Part shown: in pieces, positions 1 to 6,678 of the stretch
How positions within the stretch are numbered: the stretch's first letter is position 1
Layout of the letters: each line of letters begins with the position of its first letter
Source: CAZBGQ01 sp964491515
GTDB taxonomy: Bacteria > Patescibacteriota > Gracilibacteria > UBA1369 > UBA12473
Assembly: GCA_964491515.1 (NCBI GenBank)
Contig: CAZBGQ010000013.1
Coordinates: forward strand, 1 to 41,275
DNA: 41,275 bases
Direction of reading: 5' to 3'
Position numbers and translations under genes: made by a program
Notes under the pieces: generated by a model
What the model saw: the letters and a program-made list of their open reading frames with translations, nothing else
What the model was told of the DNA's origin: nothing
Database searches by the model: none

Positions 1-366
1 TATATTCGCAATGATTTTTTGAGATGGTAAATCGACTACTCTGATCTGGATATTTTCAAAAAATCCTTTACTCATATTGTCGCGACCAGACGTGGTTCCA
101 GATTGCCTAGCTTGGAGTTGATTCAAGTTATATTTCATTAAATAGAATACATACATCGGATCATATTCGGATGTATTTGGAATGATTGTATTGACTGCCT
201 GATTTGTAAAACTATCTTCATTTGTAAGACAGATCTTTTTTCCAATACTTCCAATTGTGACAACACATGTAGATAAAGGCGGCAAAAGAAAATTGGAATA
301 TTTATTATGTGCTTTTTCTGAAAATTTTTCCTCTGTTTTTTCAACAAATCTAGCATCCAATTGCAT
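1..366 (-). pseudogene. Type I restriction-modification specificity subunit (HsdS) fragment
   Basis: Reading the minus strand from the ATG at 364-366 gives an uninterrupted frame of about 122 codons that runs off the window edge. It contains hallmarks of the second half of an HsdS target-recognition domain: 'CVVTIGSIGK', 'TNQAVNTIIP', 'YVFYLMKYNL', 'GTTSGRDNMSKGFFENIQI' and 'LPSQKIIANI'. HsdS subunits give type I restriction-modification complexes their DNA target. The first half of the domain is absent, because upstream of about 360 the frame enters glycosyltransferase DNA and meets a stop near 394-396. No hsdM or hsdR is visible. The fragment is broken at its 5' side and incomplete at its 3' side. 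I am confident of the family from the motif order and unsure whether the break is biological. Confidence 0.75.
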
Positions 367-615
367 GTCAGTGGGTTTGATCCACGTTATTTTCTATTCA
401 TGGAAGACTATGATTTGTGTCTGACGTTGCATAAGCGTGGATATCGAGTGGTGTATTTCCCTAAAAGTGAAGCTTTGCACTACCACAAGCGGCTATCCGG
501 TGGTAATATCATGTGGCTCTTAGGACGAAAAGTATTCTGGTTTCATCTTATGAGCGCTATCAAGTATTTCTGGAAATGGAAAAATTATTCACCCTCAAAT
601 TCTAAAAAGACTTAA
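361..615 (+). pseudogene. Family 2 glycosyltransferase, C-terminal fragment
   Basis: The 84 codons encode the end of a GT-A fold family 2 glycosyltransferase (rhamnosyltransferase-like). The 'GFDPRYFLFMEDYDLCLTLHKRGY' region carries the acidic ED-x-D motif near the acceptor site, followed by 'VVYFP' and a histidine-rich 'LHYHK' as usual in this family, then a short basic tail. The N-terminal nucleotide-sugar binding half with its DxD motif is missing. The frame continues upstream only to a TGA at 319-321, and the extra residues do not resemble the family. The TTG at 361 is therefore not a real start but the point where the gene is cut against the HsdS fragment on the other strand. In an intact genome it would act at the membrane in cell-surface polysaccharide synthesis. 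Confidence 0.75.
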
Positions 616-624
616 CTCACTTCT

Positions 625-1272
625 ATGAACATGAAAAAAGGATTTCTACTAGGTCTCAGTCTACTCATGATCATCGCTCTGAGCGGATGCATCAATAAAG
701 GATATAAAGTTTCAAAGTACAAGGAAGATCCTTCCGTGAATCTTTTGGAAATGAAGACCTACGATCTTGAAAGTGAGTGGTTTAATGTGCGTTATAGCCC
801 AGCGGAATGGACACTTGAAGAGTGGGCAGTAGAAGAAGCTCCTAACAAAGTTGCTTTGGTTCATGTTAGTTCAGATGATCGTTATCAATGCGTGCTGTTG
901 CCTGGAACCATTGGACAGGGATTACAAGAGGGAAATCAAGCCACAGAAGGAAGTCTGCTCACACGACGTTTCGTGGGCCGCACCATAGATATATATAATC
1001 CTATTGGTATCCATCTGATGCACGTGGTGGGATATGAAGTGAACGGAATTCCTTATATTTTTGAGACACGGTTGCCTTCTCGTGATCCACAAACATGTGA
1101 GCTAGCGTCGCAGGCGGTGGTTTCCAGTTTTAATGTGGGAGATAGTATGGAACTACCCGAAGAAGAAATTGAAGAGGAGGTAGTAGAAGTCGAGGCTGAT
1201 GTTGATGTTGAGGAGATCACTGAGCCGGTTGAAGTGCCGGAAGAAAATTCAGCAGAAGAACCTGCCTCTTAA
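625..1272 (+). CDS. Lipoprotein with acidic C-terminal tail, function unknown
   Basis: The 215-residue product begins with a basic, hydrophobic signal sequence ending in the lipobox LSGC, so it should be lipidated on Cys22 and anchored on the outer face of the cytoplasmic membrane. ATG codons at 625 and 631 are both possible starts and differ by two residues. The middle part (about 45-175) looks like a compact globular domain with two cysteines (in 'RYQCVLL' and 'PQTCELA') that could pair. The last 45 residues are almost entirely Glu, Val, Asp and Pro, a low-complexity acidic tail probably exposed outside the cell. The gene starts 9 bases after the glycosyltransferase fragment and lies 9 bases before the next gene, so the two may be cotranscribed. 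I recognise no family. Confidence 0.8.
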   Translation: MNMKKGFLLGLSLLMIIALSGCINKGYKVSKYKEDPSVNLLEMKTYDLESEWFNVRYSPAEWTLEEWAVEEAPNKVALVHVSSDDRYQCVLLPGTIGQGLQEGNQATEGSLLTRRFVGRTIDIYNPIGIHLMHVVGYEVNGIPYIFETRLPSRDPQTCELASQAVVSSFNVGDSMELPEEEIEEEVVEVEADVDVEEITEPVEVPEENSAEEPAS

Positions 1273-1281
1273 TCCGTCAAA

Positions 1282-2745
1282 GTGACATTTCCTCCGCCTT
1301 TTGTTCACGAGCATCTTTTCCTTGTAATAGGGATTTTTGTCATGTTCTACATTCTGTGGGTATTGTTTCCAGTACGATCATCGTTACGTAGGTATTCTCG
1401 AGAAGAGTTAGAGGCTCATATGAGGGGAGACGAAGCGGCGTTGCTTTATTTGGATGAGGAGCTGAATCGTTTAATGTCTATATTGAGGGAGGAATACAGT
1501 ACCCTTTCTACTAAAGGATTCATAAAACATGGTCAGGCGCTCACGGAAATTTGGGGTGAGTTGGTTGAGTTGCTTATTGAAATGGATTTGATTAAGAATA
1601 AGTATCGAAGTTTTGCCCATTCCAAACTAAAAACGCGCGCCTTTGTTTTGGCTTATGCAGCTTTAGTGAGGCAGTATAAGGCTGGATTAGAGATTGTGGG
1701 ATGGGTAGGGAATTCAACACCACTTATTAAGCTTTTAAACCAGCATGGAGATTATTCAACCATTAAACTTAAGCTCACCGAACCCTCTGAATTAGTTAGG
1801 CTTAATGCGGGACGACTTTATTTGAAAGTTATTCAAAAGGAATTGGGGAATAAAAAACTCATAAAAATGATTCATGCGGGGCTGGTGATAGTGAATGGGG
1901 CTATTAAAAAATTCCCTAAAATGGTGGTTAAAAATCCGCTCCATATTCTTAAAAGACGATCATTTAAACTGTGGTTTCCGGTCCAGAAAAACGTAGCAAA
2001 AGGCCTCAGTTATATTCGTGTGACACGCCGGGATTACCTCATCAAGCCATCAGATATTCAGCCTCATATCCCTAAGTTTGAAATTGGAGATGTTTTTGTT
2101 GAGCGACGTGAGTGGCATGCCACAAACGTGGGAATTCCGGGTTATTGGACTCATTCCGCTCTTTATCTGGGGTCTTTGGACGAGATGGATGCCTATTTTG
2201 ATGAGAAACTTTCAGAAGTGATTAAGAAAGAATATCCGAAAGCTTACAAGGCCATGCAGAGAGTTGATAAAGACGGAGAACCAATGCGGATTATTGAGGC
2301 CAATCGCGCCGGCGTATTGCTCAACTCAGTTGAATTCAGTGCGGGAGTGGATGCAATGGGAGTGTTACGGCCGGTTCATTTATCTAAGGCTGATAAGCGC
2401 ACGGTGATTCTCAATGCATTGTCTCATTTCGGAAAAGGATATGATTTTAATTTTGATTTCACAACAAGTAAAACGGTAGTTTGTTCGGAACTGGTGTATC
2501 GATCGTTTATTGATGCTCCTAATTTAAATCTAGAATTAAGTAAGCTAAACGGAAGGCTCATGTTTTCTCCCAATAGTTTCGTGAAAAAATTTGATACTGA
2601 ATGGGAACAAAAAAAGGCAGAACTTGAATTCGTACTATTTTTAGATGGCAACGAAAAAACGCGTAAAGTGATCGAGCGGACCAAAGAAGAGTTTCGAAAA
2701 AGCTGGAAACGTCCCAAGTGGCACATCGTAAAGGATCATTTGTAG
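1282..2745 (+). CDS. Membrane-anchored YiiX/YebB-like (NlpC/P60-type) cysteine hydrolase
   Basis: The 487-residue protein starts at GTG 1282. Later ATG starts would remove the N-terminal membrane segment (about residues 12-30). After a helical region (about 35-250), the last 240 residues resemble the permuted NlpC/P60 hydrolases of the YiiX family (peptidase family C92). 'GDVFVERR' opens the domain, 'YWTHSALYLG' supplies the conserved His, and 'KTVVCSELVYRSF' supplies the candidate nucleophilic Cys. In this permuted group the His precedes the Cys, as seen here. Members are thought to cleave amide or thioester bonds, possibly in lipids or peptides; the substrate cannot be read from the sequence. 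The gene follows the lipoprotein by 9 bases, which suggests a joint envelope function. Confidence 0.75.
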   Translation: MTFPPPFVHEHLFLVIGIFVMFYILWVLFPVRSSLRRYSREELEAHMRGDEAALLYLDEELNRLMSILREEYSTLSTKGFIKHGQALTEIWGELVELLIEMDLIKNKYRSFAHSKLKTRAFVLAYAALVRQYKAGLEIVGWVGNSTPLIKLLNQHGDYSTIKLKLTEPSELVRLNAGRLYLKVIQKELGNKKLIKMIHAGLVIVNGAIKKFPKMVVKNPLHILKRRSFKLWFPVQKNVAKGLSYIRVTRRDYLIKPSDIQPHIPKFEIGDVFVERREWHATNVGIPGYWTHSALYLGSLDEMDAYFDEKLSEVIKKEYPKAYKAMQRVDKDGEPMRIIEANRAGVLLNSVEFSAGVDAMGVLRPVHLSKADKRTVILNALSHFGKGYDFNFDFTTSKTVVCSELVYRSFIDAPNLNLELSKLNGRLMFSPNSFVKKFDTEWEQKKAELEFVLFLDGNEKTRKVIERTKEEFRKSWKRPKWHIVKDHL

Positions 2746-2758
2746 GCTTCCTCTGTAG

Positions 2759-3037
2759 TTACTGCGCAATTGTCACATCTCCCTTGGCTTTACATTGGCA
2801 AGCAAGGCGGTGTTCGCCTTCGTCCATGCCCATGGCTTCGAGAGTTTGTGCTTCCATTTCATCCATTTCATTGAGGTTTTCTTTGCCGGAAGGGATGGTA
2901 ATGAGACAGGTCCCACAAATTCCATTTTCACATCCAAAGGGGATGGGCCAACCTTCTTTTTGAACGGTGTCTCTGAGTTCACCATCATCACCAGTTTGAG
3001 CAGTTTGTCCGGTATTTTGAAAGATAACGTTTGGCAT
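2759..3037 (-). CDS. Plant-type [2Fe-2S] ferredoxin
   Basis: The 92-residue protein shows the classic plant-type ferredoxin cluster motif: Cys36, Cys41 and Cys44 in 'FGCENGICGTC' and a distant fourth ligand Cys80 in 'RLACQC'. The length and spacing are those of a single-domain, soluble one-electron carrier. It is very acidic (for example 'NEMDEMEAQ'), as usual for ferredoxins that dock onto basic partners. It stands alone and faces the opposite way to the MGMT-like gene, with the promoter lying in the 47-base gap and the start of that gene. Possible partners are reductases or oxygenase-like enzymes outside the window. The KorAB complex nearby more often uses 4Fe-4S ferredoxin or flavodoxin. 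Confidence 0.9.
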   Translation of the reverse strand: MPNVIFQNTGQTAQTGDDGELRDTVQKEGWPIPFGCENGICGTCLITIPSGKENLNEMDEMEAQTLEAMGMDEGEHRLACQCKAKGDVTIAQ

Positions 3038-3076
3038 TGGTACGAAAATTTAATAAGCTAGAAAGGAAGTAGCCCT

Positions 3077-3105
3077 ATTGTAGTATGAAAACCTTCAAAG
3101 ACAAA
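3077..3105 (-). promoter_or_regulatory. Promoter of the 2Fe-2S ferredoxin gene
   Basis: On the minus strand, TTTGTC (3100-3105) and TACAAT (3077-3082) are separated by exactly 17 bases. The predicted start near 3070 gives a leader of about 35 bases. The -35 element lies inside the first codons of the divergent MGMT-like gene. Confidence 0.5.
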
Positions 3106-3354
3106 GTACTGGACGTGGTACGTGCTATCCCTGAGGGAGAGACGTTTACCTATAAAGAAGTGGCTGTTCGGGCCGGCAACCCAAAGGCCTCACGTGCCGT
3201 CGGAAACTTCATGGCGCGCAATTGGGATCCCACTGTGCCCTGTCATCGTGTGATCCGGTCCGATGGAAAACTCGGTGGCTACAATCGTGGAGCTGAAGAA
3301 AAAGAGCGGAAGTTGAAGGCGGAGGGAGTTGACATCTACGAGTTATGGTGCTAA
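3085..3354 (+). CDS. MGMT-family (O6-alkylguanine DNA alkyltransferase-like) single-domain protein
   Basis: The 89-residue protein is the C-terminal DNA-binding/active-site domain of methylguanine methyltransferases standing alone. It has the winged-helix start 'TFTYKEVAVRAGNP', 'ASRAVGNFMARN' and the active-site 'PCHRVI' with the alkyl-accepting Cys at residue 53, then 'GGYNRG'. Alkyltransferase-like proteins usually carry Trp at the Cys position; here Cys is kept, so direct damage reversal is possible. The N-terminal domain of Ada/Ogt proteins is absent, as in many short family members. It is probably a DNA repair protein acting on O6-alkylguanine or flagging it for excision repair. No SOS-type operator is visible upstream. 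Confidence 0.85.
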   Translation: MKTFKDKVLDVVRAIPEGETFTYKEVAVRAGNPKASRAVGNFMARNWDPTVPCHRVIRSDGKLGGYNRGAEEKERKLKAEGVDIYELWC

Positions 3355-3381
3355 ATATATTAACGTCATTAACTGATACTT

Positions 3382-3633
3382 ATGATTGAAGGATTAGGAA
3401 GAAATGCCACGTTAAGACGCCCTACGATGCCTAGGACTGGCGGTAGTTTAGGTAAAATATGGCGTAGAAGTGCTGTTGCTGCTGTTCTTATTTATAGCGT
3501 TATGAATTGGTGCCAGTATAAAGCGGCAGATAGGGATTTGTCAGCTATGGATGAAGATCGTAGCGCCGCTGTTGCAGCTAACGATGTTGATAATTGGAAA
3601 GATGAACCTTTTTATTGGAAGGCTGCTTTTTGA
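3382..3633 (+). CDS. Small membrane protein of unknown function
   Basis: The 83-codon ORF lies 27 bases downstream of the MGMT-like gene on the same strand and ends in TGA. The product has a basic N-terminus (about residues 1-29, with several Arg), one hydrophobic segment at about 30-45 ('SAVAAVLIYSVMNW'), and an acidic remainder ending in aromatic residues. This predicts one membrane pass with the N-terminus inside. I recognise no family, and the codon content is unremarkable. The coding call rests on length, topology and the absence of a competing ORF. Confidence 0.5.
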   Translation: MIEGLGRNATLRRPTMPRTGGSLGKIWRRSAVAAVLIYSVMNWCQYKAADRDLSAMDEDRSAAVAANDVDNWKDEPFYWKAAF

Positions 3634-3712
3634 GGTTCTTACATGGGCGCTTTAAAGCATGATAGTAGAGAGCAACCGATCGAATCTCTCTCGACGACGG
3701 AAGTGGAGTAAT

Positions 3713-3760
3713 CTTGTCCTGCCTGCCCCGTTTGCGGGGGACAAGTATCTAGCCTGTAAT
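3713..3760. repeat. Dispersed palindromic repeat, copy A
   Basis: CTTGTCC (3713-3719) and GGACAAG (3739-3745) form a perfect 7-base inverted repeat. The loop contains an 18-base string (3721-3738) that recurs exactly at 9034-9051. The right arm is followed by a tail resembling 'tctc-aaCCTGcaa', as in copies B (8961) and C (40943). The stop codon of the minus gene 3749-4432 lies inside this element. Confidence 0.6.
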
Positions 3761-4432
3761 CTTGCTCAATTCTGGTTGGTCATCAGCCTCAGCCCGGTCA
3801 ACGTCAAAAACTCTCCTTCGACCCTGGCCCATGACTCTGTGGAAGTGCTCATCCTCTTTATCTTTAAATGCCAACCGAACTCCACGAAGATCTAAGCAGC
3901 GACTTGTACGGACGGCTGAAGCAATGGCTGCTCGGATAGAGGCAACTTCAAAGCCTTTTTTGAGCTCGACCATATTTCTCGCTGCTCCACCCATGGCAAC
4001 AGCCATGGATCCAACGGCCAGAAACTCGAGGTATATTTTAGACAAATGTCTTCTTCTGGTATCTCCCTCATGGTACCAAGGTTTAATGAAAATTGGAGCG
4101 ACAGCGGTTTGTACGAGGTCGGCTTTATAAAGTCGCTTCCACAATTCTCCTGTATAGCGATCAATAGGCCTACTCATGATGTCAGGTTCAAGTTCACCGC
4201 AAGAGCTTAAATCTCCCATACTGAGATCATTTCTTGCCCAGAGAACATCAGAGGAGAAGTCATCGCTAGGAATGGGGTCAAATATGGGATTGTCTTCAGA
4301 GCCGTCAAGGATTTTCATTTGGTGCCGAATAAGTACAACAAGATCCGACACATCTCCAAGTGGAAGCGTTGCCGGAATAATGTACCCATCCTGGATCTGC
4401 TCGATGCCTTCAATAAGAGCTAAATTTCCCAT
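3749..4432 (-). CDS. Hypothetical protein, possibly 3'-truncated by a repeat
   Basis: The 227-residue product matches no family I know. It has an acidic first half with many Asp-Pro and Ser stretches, a middle with 'KPWYHEGDTRRRHL', and a hydrophobic, small-residue segment ('LAVGSMAVAMGGAARN', about residues 136-152) that could be a short buried helix. The end is rich in Arg ('GQGRRRVFDVDRAEADD'). The TAG stop is at 3749-3751, inside a dispersed palindromic repeat, so the natural C-terminus may have been replaced. The gene lies 59 bases downstream of the rhodanese gene on the same strand and could be the last member of that operon. The coding call is moderately secure because the frame is long and open with no rival. 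Confidence 0.55.
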   Translation of the reverse strand: MGNLALIEGIEQIQDGYIIPATLPLGDVSDLVVLIRHQMKILDGSEDNPIFDPIPSDDFSSDVLWARNDLSMGDLSSCGELEPDIMSRPIDRYTGELWKRLYKADLVQTAVAPIFIKPWYHEGDTRRRHLSKIYLEFLAVGSMAVAMGGAARNMVELKKGFEVASIRAAIASAVRTSRCLDLRGVRLAFKDKEDEHFHRVMGQGRRRVFDVDRAEADDQPELSKITG

Positions 4433-4491
4433 ATGTGTAAAAACAAAGGAAGTAAAACTACCATATCTTTCATTATGAAGGCAAATGATTT

Positions 4492-4824
4492 CTACTCATC
4501 CATCTTATATCCTTCCTCTTCCCATTCGGAAAGACCATTCTCATAGTCGCTGACATTCTTGTAGCCCATTTCTGCGATTTTTTGGGCAGAAGTTGCACTG
4601 GCTTGGCAGTCCGCATTCGCGCAGTAGACCACTACCGGCGTTGACTTATCTTGAATCATTTTTTCTACCATAACTTCGAAATTCTCCGCATGAGCTGGAA
4701 TATTAATGGCCCCTGGAAGATGCTTTTTTAAAAACGATTCCTCCGGGAGGACATCCAGTATAACCATATCATCGTTGCGATCGATCATGGCTTTGAGCTC
4801 GTGATGGCGGAGGATGCTGAACAT
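4492..4824 (-). CDS. Single-domain rhodanese-like sulfurtransferase
   Basis: The 110-residue protein is a complete single rhodanese domain: 'MVILDVLPEESFLKKHLPGAINIP' (CH2A region) and the active loop 'VVYCANADCQAS', with the persulfide-forming Cys at residue 68 and a second Cys at 73. These proteins carry sulfane sulfur as a Cys persulfide and pass it to thiols or to Fe-S and thio-cofactor assembly. It starts 14 bases after ilvE on the same strand and is probably the fifth gene of the flavodoxin-korA-korB-ilvE operon. A role in supplying sulfur for the KorB cluster is a reasonable inference but not shown by the sequence. Confidence 0.9.
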   Translation of the reverse strand: MFSILRHHELKAMIDRNDDMVILDVLPEESFLKKHLPGAINIPAHAENFEVMVEKMIQDKSTPVVVYCANADCQASATSAQKIAEMGYKNVSDYENGLSEWEEEGYKMDE

Positions 4825-4838
4825 GATTTAATGTTAAC

Positions 4839-5738
4839 TTATTTTGAGGGAGTCAACCAGTCTAAATAATCAGACTCTTTTCCTAGAACAACTCGACGAT
4901 AGAGAGCTTTAAGCTCATTAGCTCGTGGAGCTTTTTTATCAAATGTGATGTCATCGATTGATTCAATTACTGCCACTTCAGTTGCCGTTCCACAGAAAAA
5001 CGCTTCGTCCGCTGCTTCCAATTCTGTTGGTGCAATATCCCGCGCTTCGACGTTCATATTCAATCGATCTCTCGCTAATTCCATCAGCGTGGCACGTGTA
5101 ATCCCTGGTAGAATCGCACGTTCGGTGGGCGTTACCAACGTGTCTTCTTTTATCAGAAAAAAATTGACCGCACCTCCTTCTGCAATGTGGCCGTTGTCAT
5201 CCAATAGGAGTGCTTCGTCAAAGCCAGCTTTGTGCGCTTCGAGAACAGCCAAAGCAGAGTTGGTGTAGTGTCCGGAAATTTTGGCGCCCATGATACTCGA
5301 TTTGGGGTGAATTCGCATGTAGGAAGAAATCTTTACGCGGGCCGCCTTGTCCCCAAGGTAGGGATCGTAGGGAACGGTCGCAATCATGATTTTAACCGGA
5401 ACATCCGTGGGGGGCGGTCCCAATCGTTTGTATCCATAATAGGCGAGCGGACGAATGTAGCAGGATTTGAGATCATTGCCTTGAATGAGATCAAGAATGG
5501 CGGCGGTGATTTGATCTTTTGTGAAAGGTGACTCCATGGACAGTGCTTCCATTGAATAGAAAAAGCGATCCACATGTTCATTCAGTCGAAAAACCATAGG
5601 GCCTTGATTTGTTTCATAGCAACGAATGCCTTCGAACACAGCAGTGCCATAGTGAAGAGCGTGCGTCATGACATGCACCTGCGCATCGGCCCATGGAACG
5701 CGTTCTCCGTCCATCCAGATGAATTTAGTTGTTTGCAT
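4839..5738 (-). CDS. ilvE: Branched-chain amino acid aminotransferase
   Basis: The 299-residue protein is a full-length class IV (D-amino-acid/branched-chain fold) PLP enzyme. It opens with 'IWMDGERVPWADAQVHVMTHALHYGTAVFEGIRCYE', carries the PLP-binding Lys at residue 153 in 'GAKISGHYTNS', and has the typical 'EALLLDDNGHIAEGGAVNFFLI', 'ILPGITRATLMELARD' and 'DEAFFCGTATEV' blocks. It interconverts Leu, Ile or Val with their 2-oxoacids, using glutamate/2-oxoglutarate. It starts 7 bases after korB ends, within the same operon, so its 2-oxoacid products are natural candidates for the KorAB substrate. No other branched-chain biosynthesis gene is seen in the window. The symbol is by family; substrate preference is not proven. 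Confidence 0.92.
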   Translation of the reverse strand: MQTTKFIWMDGERVPWADAQVHVMTHALHYGTAVFEGIRCYETNQGPMVFRLNEHVDRFFYSMEALSMESPFTKDQITAAILDLIQGNDLKSCYIRPLAYYGYKRLGPPPTDVPVKIMIATVPYDPYLGDKAARVKISSYMRIHPKSSIMGAKISGHYTNSALAVLEAHKAGFDEALLLDDNGHIAEGGAVNFFLIKEDTLVTPTERAILPGITRATLMELARDRLNMNVEARDIAPTELEAADEAFFCGTATEVAVIESIDDITFDKKAPRANELKALYRRVVLGKESDYLDWLTPSK

Positions 5739-5745
5739 GATAGAT

Positions 5746-6678
5746 TCATCTTAATCCCTCCAAAAACGGACTGATATCTTGATGTACAACTTCCTCGATT
5801 GGAGACGTTGAGACTCCTTCGCGTGATTTGAGACGATCATAAAAAGATAGGCTCTCCTTGTTTTGGTAGAGGATGCCCATGGAGATTTTTTTCTCAAGGT
5901 CCAGGGAAGCTTTGCGTGCCATTTCCATGTCTGTCGAATCGTATCCCTTAATCTGGTCAACATGTTGCATACGCTCCCAATACCATTCTTGGGGAGTGAC
6001 CCTATTATAAGTGGGACACATTTGCATGATTTCAAGAAAGGCGAACCCATTGTGATTGAGGCCAGCTCGAATCATTTCGGTCATGTGTTTAACGTCCCCT
6101 GAAAAGGATCGTGCAACAAAGGTGGGTTTAACGCTGAATACTAATTCTGCCGCATTCATCGGAGCAATCGGAGCTCCATCCGGGGCTGAATTCATTTTGT
6201 GGCCTTGGCGTGACGTCGCAGACGGTTGTCCGGTGGTGAGGCCGTAGTTTTCGTTGTTATGCAAAATAAACAGCATTTTGTAGTTGGAACGCACCGCATG
6301 AATCAAATGTCCTGGGCCTTCGCTCAAAGTTCCTCCATCTCCAGCTTCAGCAATGATTTTCATGTTGCGATTGGCCAACGTGGCACCAGCCGCTGCTGAC
6401 AACACACGTCCGTGTAATCCATGGAAAGTGTAAGCACCGATTTTATCTGATTCACTGCCATGGCAACCAATGTCATAAAAAAGAGCTACTTGTTGACGGG
6501 TTAATTCCTCTAGGGCTAGCGCACGGATGAGCGCCATGCGAATCCCAATGTCTCCACATCCACTACACCAGGTCAATTTTTCATTCGACTCATAGGAAAG
6601 CAGAAGTTTTTTCTGGTTGCCGAGTTGGATCAGTTCCTCGCTCGAGCTATTGTTATGTTTGTGTGAGCATTGACTCAT
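5746..6678 (-). CDS. korB: 2-oxoacid:acceptor oxidoreductase, beta (TPP) subunit
   Basis: The 310-residue protein binds thiamine diphosphate and a [4Fe-4S] cluster. The cluster ligands are Cys38 and Cys41 ('WCSGCGDIG'), Cys72 ('YDIGCHGS') and Cys221 ('MQMCPTYN'). The TPP/Mg motif is 'AGDGGTLSEG' (from residue 112), followed by 'LFILHNNENYGLTTGQPS'. Together with the alpha/gamma fusion upstream it decarboxylates a 2-oxoacid oxidatively to acyl-CoA and CO2, passing electrons to ferredoxin or flavodoxin, or runs in reverse. Its ATG overlaps the stop of korA by four bases (ATGA), typical of translational coupling. The substrate (2-oxoglutarate, or branched-chain oxoacids given the neighbouring ilvE) cannot be fixed from sequence. 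I use the general symbol. Confidence 0.9.
   Translation of the reverse strand: MSQCSHKHNNSSSEELIQLGNQKKLLLSYESNEKLTWCSGCGDIGIRMALIRALALEELTRQQVALFYDIGCHGSESDKIGAYTFHGLHGRVLSAAAGATLANRNMKIIAEAGDGGTLSEGPGHLIHAVRSNYKMLFILHNNENYGLTTGQPSATSRQGHKMNSAPDGAPIAPMNAAELVFSVKPTFVARSFSGDVKHMTEMIRAGLNHNGFAFLEIMQMCPTYNRVTPQEWYWERMQHVDQIKGYDSTDMEMARKASLDLEKKISMGILYQNKESLSFYDRLKSREGVSTSPIEEVVHQDISPFLEGLR

Noticed and set aside
138..356. 72-aa minus-strand ORF with an ATG at 356
   Set aside because: It is a shadow frame; the frame shifted by one encodes clear HsdS motifs through the same DNA.
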